NCBI GenBank assembly: GCA_002104985.1
Contig: MCGO01000025.1
Coordinates: 248,001-312,000, forward strand
Source: Rhizoclosmatium globosum
Lineage: Eukaryota > Chytridiomycota > Chytridiomycetes > Chytridiales > Chytriomycetaceae
Direction: 5' to 3'
Length of the DNA: 64,000 nucleotides
In this document: positions 35,501-47,876 of the stretch, piece by piece
Position numbering within the stretch: position 1 is the first letter of the stretch
Layout: every line of letters starts with the position of its first letter
Program-made: the position numbers and the translations under genes
The notes under the pieces: generated by a model
Database searches by the model: none
Seen by the model: only the letters and a program-made list of their open reading frames with translations
What the model was told of the DNA's origin: nothing

Positions 35501-35700
35501 TTAGAGGCAGCAAACCTGTACAATTTTCGACCTTTGTATTCAGCTGATGCTCGCTTGGTTTACGTCAAAGACATACTCGCGGGTCTTGATAACAGTGCCA
35601 GGTCCACAGTACTTGATGAAAATGCATATCTTTGTCCAGACCTGTGGAAGCAGGGATGCAACCAATGAGGAAGATCCGAGAACTCACACAAACAAGCAAA

Positions 35701-36466
35701 ATGGGAAAGTTGACGACTCCCCTCAAGAACACGCCAGCCGTTGCTGTGGATGATTCAGATTACGACAGTATCTCCTTCCTGTTCAACTCGCCCAACAAGA
35801 GGAAGCTGATTGGGAATCGGTGAGTTGATAAGACTGTTTGCTATTTCTTAAAACTCAACAAACCCAACAGGTTCCATGCTACCAGAAAGGGTTCAGACAG
35901 AAAGAAATATGTGCACCTTGCAGACAAAGTCCTTGAAGTGCTGCACAAGTGTGTTGACCCAAACAAGTTCAAGACCAAAGGTGAGGTGTTGACAAGCCTT
36001 GCCAGTACAAGGATGGCAGTTCTGTGTATGACTCTGATGAGCTCCTTGAGACAGTTACTGAGCCTATCTAATTGTCTGTCTGGTTCCGTTGATCAAGCTG
36101 ATGACTGCGCACTTGGCTCGGATTGCCACAAGCACCAAAACACTTTCTCGGTTGCTGTCAGAACAAAACCATAATGCCAACATTGCCATTGTGAAGGCTG
36201 CTGGGAAGTCTAGCAAGGAAATTGAGCTCTCCAAGATGTCAGAAACAAACCGTAAGAAGATGGTGGCTGCTGGAAGGCAAGGGTAGAAGGCGGAGAAAGC
36301 AGAGAAACCGGAGAAGGTGAAGAAGGTTGTAAAGGTGGTGGAGGAGAAGAAGGTGGTAAAGAAGAAGGCACCAGCAAAGACAAGTCAAGCTGTAGCTCTT
36401 GCTGTGGAGGAGGAGGAGGAGGAGGAGTTGGAGGAAGGGGAGGAGGAGTCGGAGGAGGATGAATAG
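35701..36466 (+). CDS. Hypothetical protein with Lys/Glu-rich C-terminus, next to the transposase relic
   Basis: Starts ATG 35701 (MGKLTTPLKNTPAVAVDDSD). A 51-bp GT-AG intron (about 35821-35871) leads into FHATRKGSDRKKYVHLADKVLEVL. Further on, after an unresolved frame change around 36040, comes the helix NIAIVKAAGKSSKEIELSK. In frame after a TAG at 36284 the sequence continues as a strongly basic then strongly acidic tail (KKVVKVVEEKKVVKKK, then a Glu run) to a stop at 36466. It is either a two-lesion gene or a decayed one. It lies divergent to the Harbinger relic, which suggests the accessory ORF of the same element. No domain is recognised. Confidence 0.35.
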
Positions 36467-36706
36467 GAGAGATTTGTGCACCGTCTGATATCAAATAAAG
36501 ACCTCTGCACCATACCGCAATTAATCGCTATCTTTTGGTAAATTATCATTAATTATAGGGGATTACCATAATCAACGCTATTTCCTGCTAATACTTGTTA
36601 TTTATCGATCTCATTACCGCACAATACTGATAATTACGGGAGCATTAGACACAGGTCTCGTTTTTTGCTGAAGTATAGAAAATTAACTTTTATTCATACT
36701 TTTTAC

Positions 36707-37564
36707 CAGGGGGTCGGTGATGTCGCAACTTTTTGCGACTTTGCCTCACAAAATTTCCTTGGGGTCAAAAAGGGACACTCACCCAAACTTCCAACCCTAA
36801 TAACTTCATGAAATCAAAACATACAAGCATCATTTTTGATTGAGACAAAGTAACTGATGCGTTTATGAGGGCCAAGTGCTCCGTTTTTCGAATTTGCTTT
36901 TGGTTCGTAAAATCGCGATTTTCCTTCAAACCTCAATAACTTCTTTATTATTTGTTCCCTTCTCTTGAATCAAAAAGATTTGCCATTGCCAGAGTATCTT
37001 TTAGATCACCAAGTGCTTCTTTTTTCTGATTTAAATATTCTTGGACTGTTTTAAGAATTCAAAAAACAAATACGTATGAAAAGAAAACGGAATGGCCTGA
37101 AACAATCAGAGACCTTTAAAAACAACTTTTTAAATACATTGAATACATTTAAGAAGATAAGCGAGAATTGTGACCACAAAATAAGAAGCGCGCTTCCGTG
37201 TTCCTTTTACCTCATAAAGTCTTAATGGATTGTTTGCAAAATCTGGCAGAACGGTCTTGTGTTCAACTTGTTTTTTCGTTCGGGGATGACTATGAATTGA
37301 TCTGGTGGCCAAAAGGGTGTAAGTCTAACGTCTTACAAAATCGACTAAACACATTTCAAATACATTGAAAACATATTGTCTATAACGAGTCATTATTAGC
37401 ATATCCCTCAAATAGCAGAAAGGAGTATTAATATTGCATGAATAAGCAAGATAAACAAACTTTTTATACATTTGAAGTATTTAAATAGCGGTACTGCGGA
37501 GATGCAGTCTTGGTTCCAAAAGGTGATGAAATTGCCACTTTTTTTGTGCATCACCGACCCCCTG
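36707..37564. mobile_element. Non-autonomous DNA transposon, 858 bp, 16-bp TIRs and 9-bp target duplication
   Basis: Perfect 16-bp terminal inverted repeats, CAGGGGGTCGGTGATG at 36707 and its complement ending at 37564. The element is flanked on both sides by the same 9 bp, ACTTTTTAC (36698-36706 and 37565-37573). The GGTGATG core recurs inside the right end at about 37522. The interior is AT-rich and has no coding frame longer than 60 codons. A 9-bp duplication is usual for Mutator-like elements, whereas a CAGGGG terminus recalls hAT elements (8 bp), so the superfamily is open. The intact ends and exact duplication imply fairly recent insertion. Confidence 0.9.
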
Positions 37565-37573
37565 ACTTTTTAC

Positions 37574-40500
37574 TCGTGGGAATATTGGGTCAGGGTGTAG
37601 AGTGTGCTGGAAGGTTGTGGACGAGAACCCAAGTTGAGTCTGAAAAATGCAAGTATTTTTGGACTTGACCCAGATCGTAACGAGGACTTAATAAATCGAC
37701 AAATTAATATTGTTTTATTGTTAAACGGGGGTCAGGCTTGTAGTTTGAGTTTTGGGTTGAACACCACTGGCCGCGACTCGGGAACGGCTGAAGCGATATG
37801 CCTGAAACTTTAGGGAACAATTAATAAAACTAATTTATCTTACTGGTTAAAATAGCGAAACGATCAAAGAAAGAATAAAGGAGCTACGCCGAGGCCAACA
37901 CCTCGAACCCAACACGCGCAACTTGGGACCCTGAGCTGTTATCAAAATAAACGGCTCTAGGTTGCCTTTGTATTTAAGTGTTTCATCATATAATAAAATT
38001 GGAGGGGAATTATGAAAAGATTGAGGGAGGAGATAGGTTTTGAAGGATTTGGTTTCTGCCTGCCTCCCGGTCGCCACGAACGCACCACCTCCATCGTCTT
38101 TAATATTCAACACTTTAATAATACTTTTACTTTATTTATGATTTGATTTGTTCAGATATTCTTTGGTTGGGGATCCGGTTTTGTCCTCGGAAAAAACAGG
38201 ATCAAGAAGAAAGCCCAGGCAAATAAAACGGGAGCTTCCCACAATTGAAGTTCTGCCAAAAGGCTTGACTTGGCTACACACACACATCGCAGAAGAAAGT
38301 TGAGAGTTTTGCGAGGCTGAAGGCTAACCTCTGTTCAAGCAAAAAATACTTGAAGAATTTACCCTGTTCAAGGTTGTTTCACAAGAGTTTGTCAATAATT
38401 CAATAACACTATTGCATCAACTCAAAAAGAAAGAACTTCCCTTCATCACTATCAATACAAAGTCTATATTTCATACCAGTCTTAAAAACATAAACAAATA
38501 AATGAATGATACAATCAAGAATTCAACAGCCAATCACTTGGAAAATGAGGCCCGTATGATTTACAACCATTCCGTTAGATGTGACATGTGCAATCTCTTG
38601 GACTCCTCAGACTCTTTTTGTCAAGTCAGGCGTTGTTGTCAACTCTTTGTTTACAAAGAGAGAGATGAGGGAAAAAAAGTACAAAAGTACAAAAGAGCTC
38701 ACTTGCTTAAGAGTGGCTACTGTCTCCCAGACTCTCTCAATAATATATGGTTCAGTAAGGGCAAACTGGCTGCTTGCCTTGGCCTTAGACCAAACTGACA
38801 CTAACTGAGGCAGATATTATGGGGAAAGGGTGTGTTTATTTCGAAGCAAAAGAAAGAGTTTTTGGGCTGCAACAAGAGTGGCCAACTGTCAAGAGGAAGA
38901 GTCAGAATTGATGCTAGTATAAGCACCTCCATACTGTGCGGAAGAATTTGATTGAACAAGGGTTTACAGCTCTGAAACCTGGTCAAAAAAGAGGAGTGGA
39001 GCCTACAAAAAGCTTTTTTGCAAAGGACATTGATTCTTTTCTGGGGCAATCAAAGTGGAAGTGGGTTCTTTTGGCTCCTGTCTCTAGGCAGACATATAGT
39101 CTTACTGCCATCTTGGGATAGAAATCAAGGACACCACATGAGAAACAGAACTATGAGGACTTAACAAGCCAGGCAAGGATGGTAGGACAGACTGCACAAG
39201 ATGAGGTGAGATGCAGAAAAATTGTATTTAAGCAAGGGCAACAAAGAAACACGAGCAAGGGGACAAGTGGCAACTGTTGTGTTTGAATAAAAAATAAGAA
39301 TGTTTAGGTCTCCCTTGACACCTAAGCAGAGCTTAAAACTGCTTGAGCATTACTCGCCATTTCTCTAGAAGTTCTGGAACCACAATAAGAAAGTGAAGAA
39401 TTCAGCCAATCATACCAAAGAGGGGAAAGATATAGATCAAGTGACGGCAGAAGGGACTGGGCCAGAGGGATGATCCCAGCTGTGCCTGGGTGGTGGAACC
39501 AGCTGTAAAAGCATGCACATTTGTTGTTGATATGAGAGGTCTTACCATCCACTGTGAAAAGTTTTTAAAGCTGGAAAAAGGTAAAGAGTCAGACAAGTAG
39601 TAGTCATTCCTAGAATCTTCTCTTGAGAAGTATCAGAACCTAACCCCATTTTATTTGTTTGTCCAATAGCCCCCTCCTTTCTAAATGAACGCAATATTCA
39701 AAATAAACAGAATCCGGTTGTTTAATTTATATCCTGTCAAATGATGGTTGTCCCGCCAGACCACCAACCAACTCCACGTTGCAGCATCAAAGTTACAGGC
39801 CTGGATACAAGTGAAAATGGTCTCTCATTTGGGAGCATGCTATTTGTGAAGCCGTCATCAAGTTGTATGATGTTGTTGGATTAACATCTGTGTTGCTACC
39901 ATCATATAAGCTTGAGTCTCAAGCTGTGACAAATATTGCTTTTGGATGTCAAATGGGGTTTATGTCTGATATTTTGCACTGGTGCTTCAAGCAATTACTT
40001 CAAATGGGAACTGGAATTGTTGGTTCTACTTCTGTGTACCGGTTCAGCTCAACTTGAAAAGAGTAAGAAAAGGGAGAGGGGATTTGGAATTTGGATAATA
40101 ACAAGAGCAAATAAATATAAATAATTCGCTCCTTCTGTAAACTGACATGTTTGAGAGTGTGTTGGTTGGATTCACTCAGTTCAGTGTGGGCTTGACAACT
40201 CCAAAACACAATATGACACGCGTAAAATGCGAGAATAGATATGTTTATTGCAATAGAACATGCCGTTAATTATTACTTTCTCAGCTGATGTTGGAACTTG
40301 AAATAGGAATATTGGAGAATCTGCCACCAGTTCAAAAAGTAGCGACTGAAAAAATAAGGCGTTTGGGTAATTTTAAAATGGTTAAAATAGTTTTTACGGG
40401 CGTATTTGATGCTGTTCCGGAGTGGGGGGAGTCCTGAACAATGTAAGGGTAAAGTTCGGGCCTATTCTGAGAAATGTTTAAATAAATATAGCTCTTTGGT

Positions 40501-42150
40501 AGCTTTTGGTAGCTTTTGGAGCGATATCCATGGCAGCTTAACTGTGGCAGCTTGCCTTTCATTTTTTGTGCTCTTGATTTTAACATCTTTTGATCTTTTT
40601 GGCTCCTCTGTGGTTTGTGACATCTCTCCAAAAGGAGAGGAGGCATCTTATCCATGTTCACACAGCAATTATCAAAAATCCTATGCCTCTAGGTACCTTG
40701 TTTTGAAAATTGTTTTGATAAACATAGCAGTTCAGGCAGTAATTGCGCTGATGGGTTTTTCGTGTAGACTTAAATTGTAGCAATTCAAGTATTGATGCAC
40801 CCAGATATATGCTCTTTTCATCATGAGCAGCTTTCTCCGTGCATCTCATTTTTGCACCTCAGGAATTTAAGTGCAATTGAATAAATTTGAATAAAGTCTG
40901 TTGTTTGAAACTACCACCAGCTATTCGGAATTGGCTCCTCTTCTAATAAGTTATTATTTATGCAAGTTATTGTGGTAATCATTTTTTATTACTGGAGTTT
41001 CAAGAGTTTAACTACGTGGGAAATGTAAGTATTTGGGATATAATATTGTTATATTCTATTTGGCTTTACTTCTCAGCTTTTTTTGTGCCATGCTGCAACT
41101 GATTGAGAAGGTTCTGGGGACCTTTTACAAAATCACATTTTTCAAGGAGATCTCCTTCATACACCCCCAAGTAATTGCAAGAAATAAGCTTAAAAAAGTA
41201 ATATTTATGCGATTCAGCCTGGTCCAACAAAGAACAAACGTATATTTGCCGAACTCACCAATTTGATAGATAACAGTCTCTCTGTCAACACTGCAGCAGT
41301 TAGTGCCTGCAACTCAAGCAAGGAAATGATTTGTGGAGTATATTACCAAATGCTGGAACATCCAGACAGAACCCACAGCAACATTGAGGCGAGATTGCTG
41401 TGCAACCAGCCCTTCAACTGATCAGCCCTCATTCATTATATCACCTTGCTCCAATATGAGCTCTTTTGCTCTTTGGAGTGGAAAGCTGAGAAGTTGTATC
41501 ATGGTTTCATGGACCGTCACTCAGATTGCATTGTTCCACAAAAGCAATCTCCAAAAGGTTATCTACGAGTCTGTCAAGTTATGGGTGGAAGGATACAAGG
41601 CTTGCATGAAGGAGAAGGGGGATAAGTTCCAACGCAGTCCAGAAAACTTGAAAGCACTCTCATTGCCAAGGGAGGTAGGAGTAAGAATGCAAGCTTCATT
41701 TTGTTTATGGTGGCCACTGGGGAGAGGGTGATGGATGTTTTGAGTTTGCCTCTTGAGTTCAGAAATCTCCATGATGCGTGATTTGGACTCAACAAAAAGA
41801 CCCCAGTAATTTTATTGTTCAGTGAAACTGGTTTCTTGACTGAAACTCAATGGATCCTTATTTTAACAGAGCAGAAACTGCGTTGGAAAATTCCATCCAA
41901 GAATCAAATCGTTACTTCTTCTTGACAACCTTGGGACTCACAAGACCTTTGATGTCTTGCAGCATTGTTATACTTGTGGTATAGATGGCTTTCTGTTCCC
42001 TACTAACACTACTCACTTTTTACAGCCCACGTTCTATTTGCCAACTTAAAAAACACTATTATTTGTCGTTATCGCACAAAAACAAGCTTCAGCCAAAACC
42101 TGCTTGGATCTCTTGGCAAGGAGCTTGTGTTAATTGCTCTGGAAGCTCGT
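37574..42150. other. Accessory island interior without a recognisable host gene
   Basis: About 4.6 kb, AT-rich. Open frames on both strands are at most about 130 codons and resemble nothing I can name. The 132-codon frame at 41333-41731 (with VKLWVEGYKACMKEKGDKF) and a hydrophobic 124-codon frame at 40406-40780 are the longest, and neither has a domain or a plausible splice partner. I see no tRNA, rRNA or array of repeats here. Probably decayed mobile DNA. Confidence 0.4.
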
Positions 42151-42267
42151 AACTTTTTCAAACCAGAGTTAATTAGCGCTGCATTTAGCCGGGCAGGCAT
42201 TTTTCTGTTCAATAAGAAAAAAATATATCGGGCATGCCTCCAGTCACTGCCCCTCTGGAGGAGATAG
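42151..42267 (+). pseudogene. Possible C-terminal fragment of a pogo/Tigger-type (DDE_1) transposase
   Basis: The 39-codon frame NFFKPELISAAFSRAGIFLFNKKKIY resembles the 'I-x-x-A-F-r-k-t-G-i-y-P-f-n' helix that ends the DDE_1 catalytic domain of pogo-like transposases. It is followed in another frame by a charged coiled-coil stretch (AQKQELAEREAAVVAKVLSKEQ, about 42400-42480), also common after this domain. The Asp triad and the HTH domain are absent. The assignment rests on a short motif. Confidence 0.35.
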
Positions 42268-43420
42268 ACCCACCAACAACAGCCATCAACCATCTAGTCA
42301 AGCTACTACGCTCTTTAACTACTTTAGGATCTGCTGGGATGGTTGATGGGAAGCCTAAAAAGTTCATCAAATTGGATCAGCCCTACAGTCTCACAAGTCT
42401 TCAAAGCACAAAAACAGGAGCTGGCAGAGAGAGAAGCGGCTGTGGTCGCAAAAGTGCTTTCAAAGGAGCAGAAAATGGAGGCAAGTGAAGCTGCAAAGAG
42501 GGCCTTGGAGGTGAAGATGGATGGGAAGCAGTGTCAAGCAACCCCCAACAACACTGAATTCAAATCTGGGAAGCAGTGGCTCCAATTCTTGAAATCCTGG
42601 AACTATTGAATTTGCCCAGAATAAAAGGAGAACTATGGGAATGTATTTGATGGCCATTTACAAGGATTTGAAGTTGAAGATTGAGATCTTAAGTGAGCAA
42701 GGGGCAGTTGCAGTTGTTGTTTGAACAGATGCAAGAGTTGTTCAGAATTTTCGGAACCTGTTCGGAATTTTTGGGACATTCACTCATTATGCATAGACAC
42801 TATTAGTTGGTGAATGGTGTACAATCTTGATTCATACGTTTGGCAGTGCAACCTTTTGCTTGACATGTTGATCTTCTCATTTGACAGGTCTGTTCTCTTC
42901 TCATTCTATATAACTGTTTAGTTATTCAATAGGCACATGTTTATTTCTTCACTATTCAGATGATTAAGTATTTTGGCTGTCTCTTGCCAAAAGCTGGGTC
43001 AACTGTGTTTTGTTCACTTTGGTCTTTGAAGGTATCTATTTTATGCCAGGTAATTGAAATCAATCAGTCAATTGTTCTCTTACATTAATACATTCTTAAG
43101 TATCCTTTAAATAGCCCAAACCCTCTTTCACTGTCATCCTGCCTCAACTGTGGTAGTAGTTCTGCCTTTGTCCAAGGGAGTATGTCATTGCTATCCATTT
43201 TATGATTTTCACGTTCCAGCAAGGGTTTGCCATCCTACCAGACTTAAAAACTCAAAAATATTGTAGTCAGAAAGTCCCACTTGGATTTTTGAATTCAAGT
43301 TGAACTGCAGGAAACATACAGAAAAATATCTGATGTGCAAATGTGATATCATCCATCACTTAAGTGTAATTTTGTTTCATTTATGAGAAGTTAATAAATA
43401 GAAAAGGAGAAGATTAATTA
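42268..43420. other. Island right edge, non-coding
   Basis: Apart from the charged frame at 42343-42609 mentioned with the pogo-like relic, no gene is visible up to the chitin synthase stop at 43421. The sequence is AT-rich, with simple T and A tracts. Confidence 0.4.
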
Positions 43421-46400
43421 CTAAATGAGATCAACTATAGATTCAACAAGCCACTGAATCCAATATAACAAGCAACCACAAAAGCGGACTCCTGTGAAAC
43501 CAGCTACGCTCCACAAAAGAAATACAAGAAAAGGATTGGCAAAGCCAGGTGTTGCCATGTTTTTGACAATATAGTCATTTGTCAATAAAAAGGCCAATAG
43601 AAAGTTACTTAAAAACCATGCAAGGAGAATGCAAGTTCTATACGACCTGAAATGATCTGGGGAACAATTAAGCTGGAAAGAAGACAGTATAAAAACAAAT
43701 TTACCTTCTGCAGTTTTTTCCACAGCCTTGTCCCTGCCCACATGATGAGGATTTCGTCTTTCCTTTGCCATTTCTCTCACCCTCTCTAGTTCTCCAATAT
43801 AATCTGGTGCAGGAACTTCTGTTGTCGTGATTAACTTTCCATGTTCATCCTTGTGACTCTCTACAATGACGCCCTTTACGTCAGAATCTTGCCCCTTTGT
43901 TCCCCACGATATGTCATGGATATTACAGAACGCATATACCATCAGCACATTTGAAAATGAAGGTGTCATAAGCAAATACTGGATCAGGCAAGTGAATGGG
44001 TGCCACGGATCCATATATAATACTGCACTGATTATGTACATAACGTATGTACATAGTAACGATATAGCAAGGTCCATAAAGTTTGGATTTGTTGGGATAT
44101 ACTTCAAAAACCCATCCAAGGATGTCACAGTCATGGGAATGTCACGGACGTCAATATACATTGTCCAAACAATTAAGGACAGCACCAAAAGCATACACGT
44201 TGCATATACAAGGGTCACAATAGTGAGTAGTGGCTTGATTGTTGCGGGTTTGTTTCCCAGAGAGCCTACAGATATAGTCACAAAGGCCGCCACGTAAATA
44301 CCACGCATGGTGTTGGCTATATAAGGACCATAAGGGAAGAACGGATCTTTCTCTGGTGTATCGAGGACAGCTTGTGTACAAGCCATCATGTCAGGAGAAG
44401 CAGCTAAGTTAAACATGAACTGAATTCTAAATTAGATACGCCATCACACAAAAACGAACTCACATAGAAGCAAATATAAACACTTGCAATACTGAACCAT
44501 GAATAGACAAGACTCAACGTGTTGTAGATCGTTTCGATAAATAACAAGGCCATTCGAAGCCAAGTGTGTCTTGTATAGAAGATGCGGTGGAAATTTTGAA
44601 TGGCATATACGGACGCAAAAAATGATCCATTCAGCCATCTTCGGCGCTGTTTAATTAGATCGTCGAGCTCTGTTGGTATATCTGTCTCGGCTCGCGCAGA
44701 CTTCACATATTTCAAAATATATCGCTTGTCAAGCTTCATAACCAGCTCGAAACAGAGAATTCGGTCTTCGGCGAGGTACTAAGAAGTACGAATCAGAAAT
44801 AATGAAAGTATTGATGCGACGAACCATATTGCTTTCCGATACATTCGGCTTGCCAATACATAAGCCATTATGTAATACTTCCCCCTTAAAGTAACTATCT
44901 AATGGCGCACCCTGCAGTGCCTGATAACGATACGCTGAAAATGCACCAGGCAGTACAGCAATATACCCGCATACAGATTCCAGTGTCTTATCCAAAATGT
45001 TGGAAATCTTGTACTCAAAGTTTTGTACAGCAACGAGCGGGTTCATAAGGTTCTGCCAATGGTTCCCCAACTCAACATACACTTCTCCACATGCTCCAGC
45101 AACATTTTCATTCCGTTGGAACGCTGCGGGAAGAATATCAGTTTGTTCTTTAACGCTGAATCAGAATATGGACTTACTGCGGTATAAATGCCACAAACTC
45201 TCTTTGGTTGGTTTGGTTCCCACATCTAATAGGACGCACACTTCTGGATCAAGTACTTTACAAACTCCGTTGAAAAACCAACGATGGCTATTGATTTTCT
45301 TTGCGTTCTTGTCTTTAAGCATAAATATCGTCTGCATTGGCATAATTCGCCTTTGGTTCTCAGCAGTCGTAAATTCGGGATCGAGGTCTTGTCCAATGCG
45401 AACTTGCGTGGTAAGTTCGAAGATGTGGTTGGATACTCTTTTTCCATTTACTGTTTGACGCGGTAGCCCTTCCATATAGAGACCCATTCCAGAGAGAATG
45501 TCGAGTGCGCGAGGATTGCATTCTTTAATTCCTAAACAGTGCATTAGATTGATGAAAAGAAAATTCTTGAAGGATTACCGTCAGAAATGACGACAAGAAC
45601 TATGTCTGTCCATGAATCTGTGTCCCATCCTTTCTGACCGTGCTGAGAGCATAAAAATGCAATATTATCCATGACTGCGGCCATAGTCTTGGCGAGAAGT
45701 TGATCATCCTCGTTATACCTGTCATTAAAATTATCAATCTATTCGATAACAACAAAACGTTATCCTCACATGGTGCATACAACGGCTAATTTCGTCTTTC
45801 GCCCTCGCTCCTTCTGGCGCAGGGTATAAATACTCGAGAATTCGTCAGGCTGTGAAGTACATGCTGTGTATCTTATTGAAGAACGTTAAACAGTTGATTT
45901 CAAGCTCTAGATAAGGTACCTCAAATGTGTAAACTCCTCATCTCCCGTCTCTCGAATACTTTCAATATATTCTCGACTAAGCGGTATATCCAGAATAAAT
46001 TCACCATCAGTGAGCTCTACCTCCTTCTTGATAGTTCTTCGTTGTCGACGTTGGAGTGAGCTTAAGGGAGTTGAGGCTGAAGGCGATGAATCTTTAACGA
46101 AAACTTGAGGGTAATCTTGCGAATGGCGGAAATGTGGAGGGTGATTATAATGAGGGAAGAGGTGGAAATTCTGGGGCTGTCAAACAATGTCAGTCTGAAG
46201 TTGTTGACAGGTCGAATTCGAAAGGAAGGGATGGTAGTTACATGGATAGACCAATCACTCCATGGATGATATTGATAGTGTGGAATTAGTGGCGCGTTTG
46301 ATGGTTGCGGAGGTGGTCGGGAGGAGGTTGAAATTCGGTTGTGACTCGATGGCGATGGAACTCTCATAGAAAATCTCCGTGAAGCCCGCTGGCTTGCAGC

Positions 46401-46622
46401 TGTTGCCGCAGCAGTGACAGTTTCATGGTCTAGTTCCATTTGAACGGTGGGTGTTGCATGTTTCACCGTTGTTGTAGTGGCGACAAGAAATTGTGGTGGC
46501 TCACAAGCAACGATGTCAACTATAGTAGTATCCGAATTCTGTAGCAACGCAGCATTAGAAGCACTTGCGGTTGGTCCAGCAGCATTTTCTTCGGGCAGCA
46601 TCTTTCTGAGATTGTCAGACAT
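43421..46622 (-). CDS. Chitin synthase, division 1 (class I-III type), GT2 family
   Basis: Plasma-membrane enzyme that makes chitin from UDP-GlcNAc. Nine exons: 46622-46242, 46176-45920, 45871-45770, 45718-45579, 45531-45178, 45123-44825, 44778-44464, 44419-43705 and 43656-43421; all joins keep frame, 932 residues. The Ser/Thr/Pro-rich N-terminus of about 190 residues is followed by [30 protein letters not shown], the catalytic [35 protein letters not shown] and the product-binding [12 protein letters not shown]. About seven membrane helices surround the SWGTKG motif. The N-terminal layout without a myosin motor is typical of division 1. Exact class needs a tree. Confidence 0.96.
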
Positions 46623-47480
46623 GGCGTCAGGGCCATTTTAAGTTTAAGAACTGAGTTCAATACTGACAAACAAACAAAATCGGGGCTGGTATGATCGGAA
46701 TCTGAAAAACGCGTATGAATTGTCAACACGTGTCGGAAGAAAGGAACGAACGCGTTTATAGAGTGATCAAGATAATGGTGTATTCTTTAATCCTGGTGGA
46801 ACTGCCTGGAATATACCCACAATGAAGAAATCATGACGAAAGAATTTGATCCCGAGTTTTCTCTTGTTGGGAGAGTTAGAAAGATCGAAGCTGTAGTCAT
46901 AGTGACTGAGGTAACAGTTTCAACGATCATGTGAAGCAGATGGCAGGAACCCGGGCTCTCCCACGAAAAAATTTCAAAACCAAAACTCCAGTTTTTAAAC
47001 TGCAATATTTAATGAAATAAAAGGAATAACACTAAAAGGAGAGTTTTTCATCTCATAAATGATATTCTGCCGTGGTTTCAAGGTGACATGCTTCAAAATG
47101 GACACAAGTGCATTGGTGACGTCAGAACATGCCTCTTTTGGCTTTTGGTGGAGTTTCTTTGTAGCACCACTATTTTAATGTGAGATTCTAAATTGTTCAA
47201 TTTCTGCAAACTTGTTGCGGATGAAACTTGATCTGGAGGTTAGTTTATTCCAACGAACCCAATTTGGCAAGGCCACGAGACTGTGAGAGCACGTTCTTCT
47301 GGATCCACGTTGTTTTGGATCTTTCAACCCTCACTGGACGGAGTTGCGAGGATCCTCCTGGCAGAGAATGGTTGATAATTGCCTGTTTGGTTTTGGTGTC
47401 TTTTTGTTCCTTACAACTGATACAATTGCCTGATCCTTCTTTTCTCTTTAAATTCGTTATATTCAGTATATTGTTACTAA
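46623..47480. repeat. Retroelement-like stretch with distant inverted repeats
   Basis: A 25-bp sequence at 46941-46965 (TGGCAGGAACCCGGGCTCTC, then CCACG) recurs inverted at 47540-47564 with one mismatch, about 575 bp apart. Next to the right copy lies an imperfect 19-bp tandem repeat (GCGTGGGAGGACCGGGTT, then GCGTGGGAGAACCCGGGTT). The TGGTGACGAG at 47481 directly after a T/A-rich tract looks like the end of an LTR followed by a primer-binding site of the Ty3/gypsy type, but no second LTR, gag or pol is recognisable. The left part also contains the chitin synthase promoter. Confidence 0.35.
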
Positions 47481-47751
47481 GTGGTGACGAGATCAATGAC
47501 CTCCAGTCAATATGAAATTTGCGTGGGAGGACCGGGTTGCGTGGGAGAACCCGGGTTCCTGCCATATGTTTCATGTGCTTCTGCGGGCGCATCCAGGGGC
47601 GCATCTCACGAATCGGGAAGGCCAAGACATTCAAATGCTCCAACCAACGGTGCAGTGGTCGTGCGGTTACTTCGCGTGATAGCCTCACCTTCCGTCTCCC
47701 ACGCGACATCAAAAGCGGATTGTTCATTAGAATCTAACGTGGGCAATTGCG

Positions 47752-47841
47752 TTGATGCGGGTGCATCACCACATTCGAGGTGGTGGGACAGGAGGTGCTG
47801 AAAATAATAACGGAAACGGCGATCCGGGTGGTGTAGGACCT

Positions 47842-47876
<35 letters not shown>

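Noticed and set aside
40406..40780. Hydrophobic 124-codon frame in the island, at first sight a membrane protein
   Set aside because: Helix pattern is irregular, no homology is recalled, AT-rich DNA gives such frames by chance, and no splice partner is visible.
47228..47727. Open frames on both strands read as a retroelement polyprotein
   Set aside because: No reverse transcriptase, protease, integrase or gag zinc-knuckle motif can be recognised in either strand.
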